A program made the position numbers and the translations under genes. Source: Nansenia antarctica (lineage: Eukaryota; Chordata; Actinopteri; Argentiniformes; Microstomatidae). From it: a DNA stretch of 64,000 nucleotides. Where the stretch lies: positions 39,836,982 through 39,900,981 of the forward strand of contig OZ022340.1 of NCBI GenBank assembly GCA_963989245.1, given 5' to 3'. Positions within the stretch are counted from its first letter, which is position 1; the number at the start of each line of letters is the position of its first letter. Under the pieces are notes generated by a model that ran no database searches, was not told the DNA's origin, and saw nothing but the letters and a program-made list of their open reading frames with translations. Below are positions 40,958 through 52,467 of this stretch, piece by piece.

Positions 40958-41404
40958 GTGGTGGTAGCGATGGTTGATAATGACTCTTTTACGGGCGACT
41001 ATGGCAAGAACCCATTCAATTTTAAGAATTATAATCTAGAATATCTGGCAATATATGTTGACGGTGTCCAGTTCCCCACCAAACCATTACAACCGGACTT
41101 CCCTAATGGTTGCGTAACTCGTGAATTCTATCAACTGGTGTTATCAACAGGGAGACATTTAAAGAACAGTGCTATGGCCATTGATCGAAACGATTTCCTG
41201 AGAGGGTACACTCTTTATGCATTTAATCTGACACCTGACGAGGATAATAGTCAGCATCTATCATTGATCAAGAGTGGTAACATACGCCTGGAGACACGTT
41301 TCAGGAACCCGCTGCCTAATACCATCAATCTAATAATTTATGCGGTATATGATAGTATGATTGAAGTGTCCCATCGCAGACAGGTTTTAGTTGATTACTA
41401 TTAA
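40958..41404 (+). CDS. Capsid-like C-terminal fragment, unit 40
   Basis: Consensus protein. Confidence 0.58.
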   Translation: MVVAMVDNDSFTGDYGKNPFNFKNYNLEYLAIYVDGVQFPTKPLQPDFPNGCVTREFYQLVLSTGRHLKNSAMAIDRNDFLRGYTLYAFNLTPDEDNSQHLSLIKSGNIRLETRFRNPLPNTINLIIYAVYDSMIEVSHRRQVLVDYY

Positions 41405-41440
41405 GCATCATGAATACTGTGGAACTGACAGCCAGGTGTT

Positions 41441-41884
41441 TTGGCTTGTGATAAACTGCCCCAGCAACCTCTACAAATAAGACCTAGTGCTATGATAATT
41501 AACACACACCCCTCTGACCAGCCTGGAGAGCATTGGCTGGCAGTTTATATATTGGAGAGAGTTGGGTGTTTTTTTGACAGTTTTGGAAATGCTCCAAATC
41601 ATTCAATATTTCCTAAATCGATTTATGACTTTTTAAACATGTCATGTGATGAGATACATTTATCAGACAAACCGGATGTCACATCGGTCACATGTGGTGA
41701 ACACTGTATCTACTTCTTAAATCACATGTGTAGAGGCATCACCTATGATATGTTGATATCTAAATATTCTTCTAATCTGTTTAAAAATGACACAATGGTA
41801 ACACGTTTTGTGAAAAAGTTGCAACCGTGTGTGTGTGTTCATAATGTGTTTAGTTGTGTTCAACATGTTCAGACAATTGTGTAA
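41441..41884 (+). CDS. Protease fragment lacking the oxyanion glutamine, unit 40
   Basis: Gln78-Val79-Gln80 replaced by Pro at 41672-41674, as in unit 20. Confidence 0.78.
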   Translation: MACDKLPQQPLQIRPSAMIINTHPSDQPGEHWLAVYILERVGCFFDSFGNAPNHSIFPKSIYDFLNMSCDEIHLSDKPDVTSVTCGEHCIYFLNHMCRGITYDMLISKYSSNLFKNDTMVTRFVKKLQPCVCVHNVFSCVQHVQTIV

Positions 41885-41996
41885 GATTGTGCAAGTCAAT
41901 AAAATGTTGGTCAAATAAATTATCAGAGTTCATGTATCATTACAATCATTTTTATTTAGTCAAGCAAGGGGTTTTAGTCAAACAATAACATAGTCT

Positions 41997-42443
41997 GTGG
42001 TGGTAGCGATGGTTGATAATGACTCTTTTACGGGCGACTATGGCAAGAACCCATTCAATTTTAAGAATTATAATCTAGAATATCTGGCAATATATGTTGA
42101 CGGTGTCCAGTTCCCCACCAAACCATTACAACCGGACTTCCCTAATGGTTGCGTAACTCTTGAATTCTATCAACTGGTGTTATCAACAGGGAGACATTTA
42201 AAGAACAGTGCTATGGCCATTGATCGAAACGATTTCCTGAGAGGGTACACTCTTTATGCATTTAATCTGACACCTGACGAGGATAATAGTCAGCATCTAT
42301 CATTGATCAAGAGTGGTAACATACGCCTGGAGACACGTTTCAGGAACCCGCTGCCTAATACCATCAATCTAATAATTTATGCGGTATATGATAGTATGAT
42401 TGAAGTGTCCCATCGCAGACAGGTTTTAGTTGATTACTATTAA
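41997..42443 (+). CDS. Capsid-like C-terminal fragment, unit 41 (Leu55)
   Basis: Arg55 to Leu, as in unit 21. Confidence 0.58.
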   Translation: MVVAMVDNDSFTGDYGKNPFNFKNYNLEYLAIYVDGVQFPTKPLQPDFPNGCVTLEFYQLVLSTGRHLKNSAMAIDRNDFLRGYTLYAFNLTPDEDNSQHLSLIKSGNIRLETRFRNPLPNTINLIIYAVYDSMIEVSHRRQVLVDYY

Positions 42444-42479
42444 GCATCATGAATACTGTGGAACTGACAGCCAGGTGTT

Positions 42480-42929
42480 TTGGCTTGTGATAAACTGCCC
42501 CAGCAACCTCTACAAATAAGACCTAGTGCTATGATAATTAACACACACCCCTCTGACCAGCCTGGAGAGCATTGGCTGGCAGTTTATATATTGGAGAGAG
42601 TTGGGTGTTTTTTTGACAGTTTTGGAAATGCTCCAAATCATTCAATATTTCCTAAATCGATTTATGACTTTTTAAACATGTCATGTGATGAGATACATTT
42701 ATCAGACAAACAAGTTCAGGATGTCACATCGGTCACATGTGGTGAACACTGTATCTACTTCTTAAATCACATGTGTAGAGGCATCACCTATGATATGTTG
42801 ATATCTAAATATTCTTCTAATCTGTTTAAAAATGACACAATGGTAACACGTTTTGTGAAAAAGTTGCAACCGTGTGTGTGTGTTCATAATGTGTTTAGTT
42901 GTGTTCAACATGTTCAGACAATTGTGTAA
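42480..42929 (+). CDS. Adenain-like protease fragment, unit 41
   Basis: Consensus protein. Confidence 0.78.
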   Translation: MACDKLPQQPLQIRPSAMIINTHPSDQPGEHWLAVYILERVGCFFDSFGNAPNHSIFPKSIYDFLNMSCDEIHLSDKQVQDVTSVTCGEHCIYFLNHMCRGITYDMLISKYSSNLFKNDTMVTRFVKKLQPCVCVHNVFSCVQHVQTIV

Positions 42930-43041
42930 GATTGTGCAAGTCAATAAAATGTTGGTCAAATAAATTATCAGAGTTCATGTATCATTACAATCATTTTTAT
43001 TTAGTCAAGCAAGGGGTTTTAGTCAAACAATAACATAGTCT

Positions 43042-43488
43042 GTGGTGGTAGCGATGGTTGATAATGACTCTTTTACGGGCGACTATGGCAAGAACCCATT
43101 CAATTTTAAGAATTATAATCTAGAATATCTGGCAATATATGTTGACGGTGTCCAGTTCCCCACCAAACCATTACAACCGGACTTCCCTAATGGTTGCTTA
43201 ACTCGTGAATTCTATCAACTGGTGTTATCAACAGGGAGACATTTAAAGAACAGTGCTATGGCCATTGATCGAAACGATTTCCTGAGAGGGTACACTCTTT
43301 ATGCATTTAATCTGACACCTGACGAGGATAATAGTCAGCATCTATCATTGATCAAGAGTGGTAACATACGCCTGGAGACACGTTTCAGGAACCCGCTGCC
43401 TAATACCATCAATCTAATAATTTATGCGGTATATGATAGTATGATTGAAGTGTCCCATCGCAGACAGGTTTTAGTTGATTACTATTAA
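43042..43488 (+). CDS. Capsid-like C-terminal fragment, unit 42 (Leu53)
   Basis: Val53 to Leu, unique in the window; lies between two Leu55 units. Confidence 0.58.
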   Translation: MVVAMVDNDSFTGDYGKNPFNFKNYNLEYLAIYVDGVQFPTKPLQPDFPNGCLTREFYQLVLSTGRHLKNSAMAIDRNDFLRGYTLYAFNLTPDEDNSQHLSLIKSGNIRLETRFRNPLPNTINLIIYAVYDSMIEVSHRRQVLVDYY

Positions 43489-43524
43489 GCATCATGAATA
43501 CTGTGGAACTGACAGCCAGGTGTT

Positions 43525-43974
43525 TTGGCTTGTGATAAACTGCCCCAGCAACCTCTACAAATAAGACCTAGTGCTATGATAATTAACACACACCCCTCTG
43601 ACCAGCCTGGAGAGCATTGGCTGGCAGTTTATATATTGGAGAGAGTTGGGTGTTTTTTTGACAGTTTTGGAAATGCTCCAAATCATTCAATATTTCCTAA
43701 ATCGATTTATGACTTTTTAAACATGTCATGTGATGAGATACATTTATCAGACAAACAAGTTCAGGATGTCACATCGGTCACATGTGGTGAACACTGTATC
43801 TACTTCTTAAATCACATGTGTAGAGGCATCACCTATGATATGTTGATATCTAAATATTCTTCTAATCTGTTTAAAAATGACACAATGGTAACACGTTTTG
43901 TGAAAAAGTTGCAACCGTGTGTGTGTGTTCATAATGTGTTTAGTTGTGTTCAACATGTTCAGACAATTGTGTAA
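43525..43974 (+). CDS. Adenain-like protease fragment, unit 42
   Basis: Consensus protein. Confidence 0.78.
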   Translation: MACDKLPQQPLQIRPSAMIINTHPSDQPGEHWLAVYILERVGCFFDSFGNAPNHSIFPKSIYDFLNMSCDEIHLSDKQVQDVTSVTCGEHCIYFLNHMCRGITYDMLISKYSSNLFKNDTMVTRFVKKLQPCVCVHNVFSCVQHVQTIV

Positions 43975-44086
43975 GATTGTGCAAGTCAATAAAATGTTGG
44001 TCAAATAAATTATCAGAGTTCATGTATCATTACAATCATTTTTATTTAGTCAAGCAAGGGGTTTTAGTCAAACAATAACATAGTCT

Positions 44087-44533
44087 GTGGTGGTAGCGAT
44101 GGTTGATAATGACTCTTTTACGGGCGACTATGGCAAGAACCCATTCAATTTTAAGAATTATAATCTAGAATATCTGGCAATATATGTTGACGGTGTCCAG
44201 TTCCCCACCAAACCATTACAACCGGACTTCCCTAATGGTTGCGTAACTCTTGAATTCTATCAACTGGTGTTATCAACAGGGAGACATTTAAAGAACAGTG
44301 CTATGGCCATTGATCGAAACGATTTCCTGAGAGGGTACACTCTTTATGCATTTAATCTGACACCTGACGAGGATAATAGTCAGCATCTATCATTGATCAA
44401 GAGTGGTAACATACGCCTGGAGACACGTTTCAGGAACCCGCTGCCTAATACCATCAATCTAATAATTTATGCGGTATATGATAGTATGATTGAAGTGTCC
44501 CATCGCAGACAGGTTTTAGTTGATTACTATTAA
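44087..44533 (+). CDS. Capsid-like C-terminal fragment, unit 43 (Leu55)
   Basis: Arg55 to Leu, as in unit 41 two units upstream. Confidence 0.58.
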   Translation: MVVAMVDNDSFTGDYGKNPFNFKNYNLEYLAIYVDGVQFPTKPLQPDFPNGCVTLEFYQLVLSTGRHLKNSAMAIDRNDFLRGYTLYAFNLTPDEDNSQHLSLIKSGNIRLETRFRNPLPNTINLIIYAVYDSMIEVSHRRQVLVDYY

Positions 44534-44569
44534 GCATCATGAATACTGTGGAACTGACAGCCAGGTGTT

Positions 44570-45019
44570 TTGGCTTGTGATAAACTGCCCCAGCAACCTC
44601 TACAAATAAGACCTAGTGCTATGATAATTAACACACACCCCTCTGACCAGCCTGGAGAGCATTGGCTGGCAGTTTATATATTGGAGAGAGTTGGGTGTTT
44701 TTTTGACAGTTTTGGAAATGCTCCAAATCATTCAATATTTCCTAAATCGATTTATGACTTTTTAAACATGTCATGTGATGAGATACATTTATCAGACAAA
44801 CAAGTTCAGGATGTCACATCGGTCACATGTGGTGAACACTGTATCTACTTCTTAAATCACATGTGTAGAGGCATCACCTATGATATGTTGATATCTAAAT
44901 ATTCTTCTAATCTGTTTAAAAATGACACAATGGTAACACGTTTTGTGAAAAAGTTGCAACCGTGTGTGTGTGTTCATAATGTGTTTAGTTGTGTTCAACA
45001 TGTTCAGACAATTGTGTAA
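44570..45019 (+). CDS. Adenain-like protease fragment, unit 43
   Basis: Consensus protein. Confidence 0.78.
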   Translation: MACDKLPQQPLQIRPSAMIINTHPSDQPGEHWLAVYILERVGCFFDSFGNAPNHSIFPKSIYDFLNMSCDEIHLSDKQVQDVTSVTCGEHCIYFLNHMCRGITYDMLISKYSSNLFKNDTMVTRFVKKLQPCVCVHNVFSCVQHVQTIV

Positions 45020-45131
45020 GATTGTGCAAGTCAATAAAATGTTGGTCAAATAAATTATCAGAGTTCATGTATCATTACAATCATTTTTATTTAGTCAAGC
45101 AAGGGGTTTTAGTCAAACAATAACATAGTCT

Positions 45132-45578
45132 GTGGTGGTAGCGATGGTTGATAATGACTCTTTTACGGGCGACTATGGCAAGAACCCATTCAATTTTAAG
45201 AATTATAATCTAGAATATCTGGCAATATATGTTGACGGTGTCCAGTTCCCCACCAAACCATTACAACCGGACTTCCCTAATGGTTGCGTAACTCGTGAAT
45301 TCTATCAACTGGTGTTATCAACAGGGAGACATTTAAAGAACAGTGCTATGGCCATTGATCGAAACGATTTCCTGAGAGGGTACACTCTTTATGCATTTAA
45401 TCTGACACCTGACGAGGATAATAGTCAGCATCTATCATTGATCAAGAGTGGTAACATACGCCTGGAGACACGTTTCAGGAACCCGCTGCCTAATACCATC
45501 AATCTAATAATTTATGCGGTATATGATAGTATGATTGAAGTGTCCCATCGCAGACAGGTTTTAGTTGATTACTATTAA
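45132..45578 (+). CDS. Capsid-like C-terminal fragment, unit 44
   Basis: Consensus protein. Confidence 0.58.
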   Translation: MVVAMVDNDSFTGDYGKNPFNFKNYNLEYLAIYVDGVQFPTKPLQPDFPNGCVTREFYQLVLSTGRHLKNSAMAIDRNDFLRGYTLYAFNLTPDEDNSQHLSLIKSGNIRLETRFRNPLPNTINLIIYAVYDSMIEVSHRRQVLVDYY

Positions 45579-45614
45579 GCATCATGAATACTGTGGAACT
45601 GACAGCCAGGTGTT

Positions 45615-46064
45615 TTGGCTTGTGATAAACTGCCCCAGCAACCTCTACAAATAAGACCTAGTGCTATGATAATTAACACACACCCCTCTGACCAGCCTGG
45701 AGAGCATTGGCTGGCAGTTTATATACTGGAGAGAGTTGGGTGTTTTTTTGACAGTTTTGGAAATGCTCCAAATCATTCAATATTTCCTAAATCGATTTAT
45801 GACTTTTTAAACATGTCATGTGATGAGATACATTTATCAGACAAACAAGTTCAGGATGTCACATCGGTCACATGTGGTGAACACTGTATCTACTTCTTAA
45901 ATCACATGTGTAGAGGCATCACCTATGATATGTTGATATCTAAATATTCTTCTAATCTGTTTAAAAATGACACAATGGTAACACGTTTTGTGAAAAAGTT
46001 GCAACCGTGTGTGTGTGTTCATAATGTGTTTAGTTGTGTTCAACATGTTCAGACAATTGTGTAA
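45615..46064 (+). CDS. Adenain-like protease fragment, unit 44
   Basis: Consensus protein with a private silent T to C at 45726. Confidence 0.78.
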   Translation: MACDKLPQQPLQIRPSAMIINTHPSDQPGEHWLAVYILERVGCFFDSFGNAPNHSIFPKSIYDFLNMSCDEIHLSDKQVQDVTSVTCGEHCIYFLNHMCRGITYDMLISKYSSNLFKNDTMVTRFVKKLQPCVCVHNVFSCVQHVQTIV

Positions 46065-46176
46065 GATTGTGCAAGTCAATAAAATGTTGGTCAAATAAAT
46101 TATCAGAGTTCATGTATCATTACAATCATTTTTATTTAGTCAAGCAAGGGGTTTTAGTCAAACAATAACATAGTCT

Positions 46177-46627
46177 GTGGTGGTAGCGATGGTTGATAAT
46201 GACTCTTTTACGGGCGACTATGGCAAGAACCCATTCAATTTTAAGAATTATAATCTAGAATATCTGGCAATATATGCATGTTGACGGTGTCCAGTTCCCC
46301 ACCAAACCATTACAACCGGACTTCCCTAATGGTTGCGTAACTCGTGAATTCTATCAACTGGTGTTATCAACAGGGAGACATTTAAAGAACAGTGCTATGG
46401 CCATTGATCGAAACGATTTCCTGAGAGGGTACACTCTTTATGCATTTAATCTGACACCTGACGAGGATAATAGTCAGCATCTATCATTGATCAAGAGTGG
46501 TAACATACGCCTGGAGACACGTTTCAGGAACCCGCTGCCTAATACCATCAATCTAATAATTTATGCGGTATATGATAGTATGATTGAAGTGTCCCATCGC
46601 AGACAGGTTTTAGTTGATTACTATTAA
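46177..46627 (+). pseudogene. Capsid-like fragment with 4-bp insertion, unit 45
   Basis: 4-bp insertion; first of three such units in a row. Confidence 0.8.
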
Positions 46628-46663
46628 GCATCATGAATACTGTGGAACTGACAGCCAGGTGTT

Positions 46664-47113
46664 TTGGCTTGTGATAAACTGCCCCAGCAACCTCTACAAA
46701 TAAGACCTAGTGCTATGATAATTAACACACACCCCTCTGACCAGCCTGGAGAGCATTGGCTGGCAGTTTATATATTGGAGAGAGTTGGGTGTTTTTTTGA
46801 CAGTTTTGGAAATGCTCCAAATCATTCAATATTTCCTAAATCGATTTATGACTTTTTAAACATGTCATGTGATGAGATACATTTATCAGACAAACAAGTT
46901 CAGGATGTCACATCGGTCACATGTGGTGAACACTGTATCTACTTCTTAAATCACATGTGTAGAGGCATCACCTATGATATGTTGATATCTAAATATTCTT
47001 CTAATCTGTTTAAAAATGACACAATGGTAACACGTTTTGTGAAAAAGTTGCAACCGTGTGTGTGTGTTCATAATGTGTTTAGTTGTGTTCAACATGTTCA
47101 GACAATTGTGTAA
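46664..47113 (+). CDS. Adenain-like protease fragment, unit 45
   Basis: Consensus protein. Confidence 0.78.
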   Translation: MACDKLPQQPLQIRPSAMIINTHPSDQPGEHWLAVYILERVGCFFDSFGNAPNHSIFPKSIYDFLNMSCDEIHLSDKQVQDVTSVTCGEHCIYFLNHMCRGITYDMLISKYSSNLFKNDTMVTRFVKKLQPCVCVHNVFSCVQHVQTIV

Positions 47114-47225
47114 GATTGTGCAAGTCAATAAAATGTTGGTCAAATAAATTATCAGAGTTCATGTATCATTACAATCATTTTTATTTAGTCAAGCAAGGGG
47201 TTTTAGTCAAACAATAACATAGTCT

Positions 47226-47676
47226 GTGGTGGTAGCGATGGTTGATAATGACTCTTTTACGGGCGACTATGGCAAGAACCCATTCAATTTTAAGAATTAT
47301 AATCTAGAATATCTGGCAATATATGCATGTTGACGGTGTCCAGTTCCCCACCAAACCATTACAACCGGACTTCCCTAATGGTTGCGTAACTCGTGAATTC
47401 TATCAACTGGTGTTATCAACAGGGAGACATTTAAAGAACAGTGCTATGGCCATTGATCGAAACGATTTCCTGAGAGGGTACACTCTTTATGCATTTAATC
47501 TGACACCTGACGAGGATAATAGTCAGCATCTATCATTGATCAAGAGTGGTAACATACGCCTGGAGACACGTTTCAGGAACCCGCTGCCTAATACCATCAA
47601 TCTAATAATTTATGCGGTATATGATAGTATGATTGAAGTGTCCCATCGCAGACAGGTTTTAGTTGATTACTATTAA
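47226..47676 (+). pseudogene. Capsid-like fragment with 4-bp insertion, unit 46
   Basis: 4-bp insertion. Confidence 0.8.
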
Positions 47677-47712
47677 GCATCATGAATACTGTGGAACTGA
47701 CAGCCAGGTGTT

Positions 47713-48162
47713 TTGGCTTGTGATAAACTGCCCCAGCAACCTCTACAAATAAGACCTAGTGCTATGATAATTAACACACACCCCTCTGACCAGCCTGGAG
47801 AGCATTGGCTGGCAGTTTATATATTGGAGAGAGTTGGGTGTTTTTTTGACAGTTTTGGAAATGCTCCAAATCATTCAATATTTCCTAAATCGATTTATGA
47901 CTTTTTAAACATGTCATGTGATGAGATACATTTATCAGACAAACAAGTTCAGGATGTCACATCGGTCACATGTGGTGAACACTGTATCTACTTCTTAAAT
48001 CACATGTGTAGAGGCATCACCTATGATATGTTGATATCTAAATATTCTTCTAATCTGTTTAAAAATGACACAATGGTAACACGTTTTGTGAAAAAGTTGC
48101 AACCGTGTGTGTGTGTTCATAATGTGTTTAGTTGTGTTCAACATGTTCAGACAATTGTGTAA
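47713..48162 (+). CDS. Adenain-like protease fragment, unit 46
   Basis: Consensus protein. Confidence 0.78.
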   Translation: MACDKLPQQPLQIRPSAMIINTHPSDQPGEHWLAVYILERVGCFFDSFGNAPNHSIFPKSIYDFLNMSCDEIHLSDKQVQDVTSVTCGEHCIYFLNHMCRGITYDMLISKYSSNLFKNDTMVTRFVKKLQPCVCVHNVFSCVQHVQTIV

Positions 48163-48274
48163 GATTGTGCAAGTCAATAAAATGTTGGTCAAATAAATTA
48201 TCAGAGTTCATGTATCATTACAATCATTTTTATTTAGTCAAGCAAGGGGTTTTAGTCAAACAATAACATAGTCT

Positions 48275-48725
48275 GTGGTGGTAGCGATGGTTGATAATGA
48301 CTCTTTTACGGGCGACTATGGCAAGAACCCATTCAATTTTAAGAATTATAATCTAGAATATCTGGCAATATATGCATGTTGACGGTGTCCAGTTCCCCAC
48401 CAAACCATTACAACCGGACTTCCCTAATGGTTGCGTAACTCGTGAATTCTATCAACTGGTGTTATCAACAGGGAGACATTTAAAGAACAGTGCTATGGCC
48501 ATTGATCGAAACGATTTCCTGAGAGGGTACACTCTTTATGCATTTAATCTGACACCTGACGAGGATAATAGTCAGCATCTATCATTGATCAAGAGTGGTA
48601 ACATACGCCTGGAGACACGTTTCAGGAACCCGCTGCCTAATACCATCAATCTAATAATTTATGCGGTATATGATAGTATGATTGAAGTGTCCCATCGCAG
48701 ACAGGTTTTAGTTGATTACTATTAA
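48275..48725 (+). pseudogene. Capsid-like fragment with 4-bp insertion, unit 47
   Basis: 4-bp insertion. The gap behind it has a private C to T near 48753. Confidence 0.8.
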
Positions 48726-48761
48726 GCATCATGAATACTGTGGAACTGACAGTCAGGTGTT

Positions 48762-49214
48762 TTGGCTTGTGATAAACTGCCCCAGCAACCTCTACAAATA
48801 AGACCTAGTGCTATGATAATTAACACACACCCCTCTGACCAGCCTGGAGAGCATTGGCTGGCAGTTTATATATTGGAGAGAGTTGGGTGTTTTTTTGACA
48901 GTTTTGGAAATGCTCCAAATCATTCAATATTTCCTAAATCGATTTATGACTTTTTAAACATGTCATGTGATGAGACACATTTATCAGACAAACAAGTTCA
49001 GGATGTCACATCGGTCACATGTGGTGAACACTGTATCTACTTCTTCTTAAATCACATGTGTAGAGGCATCACCTATGATATGTTGATATCTAAATATTCT
49101 TCTAATCTGTTTAAAAATGACACAATGGTAACACGTTTTGTGAAAAAGTTGCAACCGTGTGTGTGTGTTCATAATGTGTTTAGTTGTGTTCAACATGTTC
49201 AGACAATTGTGTAA
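48762..49214 (+). CDS. Adenain-like protease fragment, unit 47 (extra Phe)
   Basis: One extra TTC in a short TTC run at 49041-49046 adds a Phe after Phe94, in the helix behind Cys87. Thr72 variant; 150 codons. Confidence 0.78.
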   Translation: MACDKLPQQPLQIRPSAMIINTHPSDQPGEHWLAVYILERVGCFFDSFGNAPNHSIFPKSIYDFLNMSCDETHLSDKQVQDVTSVTCGEHCIYFFLNHMCRGITYDMLISKYSSNLFKNDTMVTRFVKKLQPCVCVHNVFSCVQHVQTIV

Positions 49215-49326
49215 GATTGTGCAAGTCAATAAAATGTTGGTCAAATAAATTATCAGAGTTCATGTATCATTACAATCATTTTTATTTAGTCAAGCAAGGG
49301 GTTTTAGTCAAACAATAACATAGTCT

Positions 49327-49773
49327 GTGGTGGTAGCGATGGTTGATAATGACTCTTTTACGGGCGACTATGGCAAGAACCCATTCAATTTTAAGAATTA
49401 TAATCTAGAATATCTGGCAATATATGTTGACGGTGTCCAGTTCCCCACCAAACCATTACAACCGGACTTCCCTAATGGTTGCGTAACTCGTGAATTCTAT
49501 CAACTGGTGTTATCAACAGGGAGACATTTAAAGAACAGTGCTATGGCCATTGATCGAAACGATTTCCTGAGAGGGTACACTCTTTATGCATTTAATCTGA
49601 CACCTGACGAGGATAATAGTCAGCATCTATCATTGATCAAGAGTGGTAACATACGCCTGGAGACACGTTTCAGGAACCCGCTGCCTAATACCATCAATCT
49701 AATAATTTATGCGGTATATGATAGTATGATTGAAGTGTCCCATCGCAGACAGGTTTTAGTTGATTACTATTAA
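49327..49773 (+). CDS. Capsid-like C-terminal fragment, unit 48
   Basis: Consensus protein. Confidence 0.58.
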   Translation: MVVAMVDNDSFTGDYGKNPFNFKNYNLEYLAIYVDGVQFPTKPLQPDFPNGCVTREFYQLVLSTGRHLKNSAMAIDRNDFLRGYTLYAFNLTPDEDNSQHLSLIKSGNIRLETRFRNPLPNTINLIIYAVYDSMIEVSHRRQVLVDYY

Positions 49774-49809
49774 GCATCATGAATACTGTGGAACTGACAG
49801 CCAGGTGTT

Positions 49810-50260
49810 TTGGCTTGTGATAAACTGCCCCAGCAACCTCTACAAATAAGACCTAGTGCTATGATAATTAACACACACCCCTCTGACCAGCCTGGAGAGC
49901 ATTGGCTGGCAGTTTATATATTGGAGAGAGTTGGGTGTTTTTTTGACAGTTTTGGAAATGCTCCAAATCATTCAATATTTCCTAAATCGATTTATGACTT
50001 TTTAAACATGTCATGTGATGAGATACATTTATCAGACAAACAAGTTCAGGATGTCACATCGGTCACATGTGGTGAACACTGTATCTACTTCTTAAATCAC
50101 ATGTGTAGAGGCATCACCTATGATATGTTGATATCTAAATATTCTTCTAATCTGTTTAAAAAATGACACAATGGTAACACGTTTTGTGAAAAAGTTGCAA
50201 CCGTGTGTGTGTGTTCATAATGTGTTTAGTTGTGTTCAACATGTTCAGACAATTGTGTAA
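49810..50260 (+). pseudogene. Protease fragment with +1 frameshift, unit 48
   Basis: A run of six A at 50158-50163 (five elsewhere) shifts the frame after Lys117 and stops it at 50166, losing the last 32 residues. Being in a homopolymer, this could be a sequencing error. Confidence 0.75.
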
Positions 50261-50372
50261 GATTGTGCAAGTCAATAAAATGTTGGTCAAATAAATTATC
50301 AGAGTTCATGTATCATTACAATCATTTTTATTTAGTCAAGCAAGGGGTTTTAGTCAAACAATAACATAGTCT

Positions 50373-50820
50373 GTGGTGGTAGCGATGGTTGATAATGACT
50401 CTTTTACGGGCGACTATGGCAAGAACCCATTCAATTTTAAGAATTATAATCTAGAATATCTGGCAATATATGTTGACGGTGTCCAGTTCCCCACCAAACC
50501 ATTACAACCGGACTTTCCCTAATGGTTGCGTAACTCGTGAATTCTATCAACTGGTGTTATCAACAGGGAGACATTTAAAGAACAGTGCTATGGCCATTGA
50601 TCGAAACGATTTCCTGAGAGGGTACACTCTTTATGCATTTAATCTGACACCTGACGAGGATAATAGTCAGCATCTATCATTGATCAAGAGTGGTAACATA
50701 CGCCTGGAGACACGTTTCAGGAACCCGCTGCCTAATACCATCAATCTAATAATTTATGCGGTATATGATAGTATGATTGAAGTGTCCCATCGCAGACAGG
50801 TTTTAGTTGATTACTATTAA
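50373..50820 (+). pseudogene. Capsid-like fragment with +1 frameshift, unit 49
   Basis: An extra T at 50514-50516 brings TAA at 50520-50522 into frame after 49 codons. The later part stays open in another phase from an ATG at 50470, which is a by-product of the shift. Confidence 0.8.
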
Positions 50821-50856
50821 GCATCATGAATACTGTGGAACTGACAGCCAGGTGTT

Positions 50857-51306
50857 TTGGCTTGTGATAAACTGCCCCAGCAACCTCTACAAATAAGACC
50901 TAGTGCTATGATAATTAACACACACCCCTCTGACCAGCCTGGAGAGCATTGGCTGGCAGTTTATATATTGGAGAGAGTTGGGTGTTTTTTTGACAGTTTT
51001 GGAAATGCTCCAAATCATTCAATATTTCCTAAATCGATTTATGACTTTTTAAACATGTCATGTGATGAGATACATTTATCAGACAAACAAGTTCAGGATG
51101 TCACATCGGTCACATGTGGTGAACACTGTATCTACTTCTTAAATCACATGTGTAGAGGCATCACCTATGATATGTTGATATCTAAATACTCTTCTAATCT
51201 GTTTAAAAATGACACAATGGTAACACGTTTTGTGAAAAAGTTGCAACCGTGTGTGTGTGTTCATAATGTGTTTAGTTGTGTTCAACATGTTCAGACAATT
51301 GTGTAA
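50857..51306 (+). CDS. Adenain-like protease fragment, unit 49
   Basis: Consensus protein with silent TAC for Tyr111, shared only with unit 51. Confidence 0.78.
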   Translation: MACDKLPQQPLQIRPSAMIINTHPSDQPGEHWLAVYILERVGCFFDSFGNAPNHSIFPKSIYDFLNMSCDEIHLSDKQVQDVTSVTCGEHCIYFLNHMCRGITYDMLISKYSSNLFKNDTMVTRFVKKLQPCVCVHNVFSCVQHVQTIV

Positions 51307-51418
51307 GATTGTGCAAGTCAATAAAATGTTGGTCAAATAAATTATCAGAGTTCATGTATCATTACAATCATTTTTATTTAGTCAAGCAAGGGGTTTTAGT
51401 CAAACAATAACATAGTCT

Positions 51419-51869
51419 GTGGTGGTAGCGATGGTTGATAATGACTCTTTTACGGGCGACTATGGCAAGAACCCATTCAATTTTAAGAATTATAATCTAG
51501 AATATCTGGCAATATATGCATGTTGACGGTGTCCAGTTCCCCACCAAACCATTACAACCGGACTTCCCTAATGGTTGCGTAACTCGTGAATTCTATCAAC
51601 TGGTGTTATCAACAGGGAGACATTTAAAGAACAGTGCTATGGCCATTGATCGAAACGATTTCCTGAGAGGGTACACTCTTTATGCATTTAATCTGACACC
51701 TGACGAGGATAATAGTCAGCATCTATCATTGATCAAGAGTGGTAACATACGCCTGGAGACACGTTTCAGGAACCCGCTGCCTAATACCATCAATCTAATA
51801 ATTTATGCGGTATATGATAGTATGATTGAAGTGTCCCATCGCAGACAGGTTTTAGTTGATTACTATTAA
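51419..51869 (+). pseudogene. Capsid-like fragment with 4-bp insertion, unit 50
   Basis: 4-bp insertion. Confidence 0.8.
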
Positions 51870-51905
51870 GCATCATGAATACTGTGGAACTGACAGCCAG
51901 GTGTT

Positions 51906-52355
51906 TTGGCTTGTGATAAACTGCCCCAGCAACCTCTACAAATAAGACCTAGTGCTATGATAATTAACACACACCCCTCTGACCAGCCTGGAGAGCATTG
52001 GCTGGCAGTTTATATATTGGAGAGAGTTGGGTGTTTTTTTGACAGTTTTGGAAATGCTCCAAATCATTCAATATTTCCTAAATCGATTTATGATTTTTTA
52101 AACATGTCATGTGATGAGATACATTTATCAGACAAACAAGTTCAGGATGTCACATCGGTCACATGTGGTGAACACTGTATCTACTTCTTAAATCACATGT
52201 GTAGAGGCATCACCTATGATATGTTGATATCTAAATATTCTTCTAATCTGTTTAAAAATGACACAATGGTAACACGTTTTGTGAAAAAGTTGCAACCGTG
52301 TGTGTGTGTTCATAATGTGTTTAGTTGTGTTCAACATGTTCAGACAATTGTGTAA
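51906..52355 (+). CDS. Adenain-like protease fragment, unit 50
   Basis: Consensus protein with a private silent GAC to GAT at codon 63. Confidence 0.78.
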   Translation: MACDKLPQQPLQIRPSAMIINTHPSDQPGEHWLAVYILERVGCFFDSFGNAPNHSIFPKSIYDFLNMSCDEIHLSDKQVQDVTSVTCGEHCIYFLNHMCRGITYDMLISKYSSNLFKNDTMVTRFVKKLQPCVCVHNVFSCVQHVQTIV

Positions 52356-52467
52356 GATTGTGCAAGTCAATAAAATGTTGGTCAAATAAATTATCAGAGT
52401 TCATGTATCATTACAATCATTTTTATTTAGTCAAGCAAGGGGTTTTAGTCAAACAATAACATAGTCT

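Noticed and set aside
50470..50820. 116-codon frame with a novel N-terminus in unit 49
   Set aside because: The first residues come from an alternative phase of the same DNA ahead of the extra T. It is a by-product of the frameshift.
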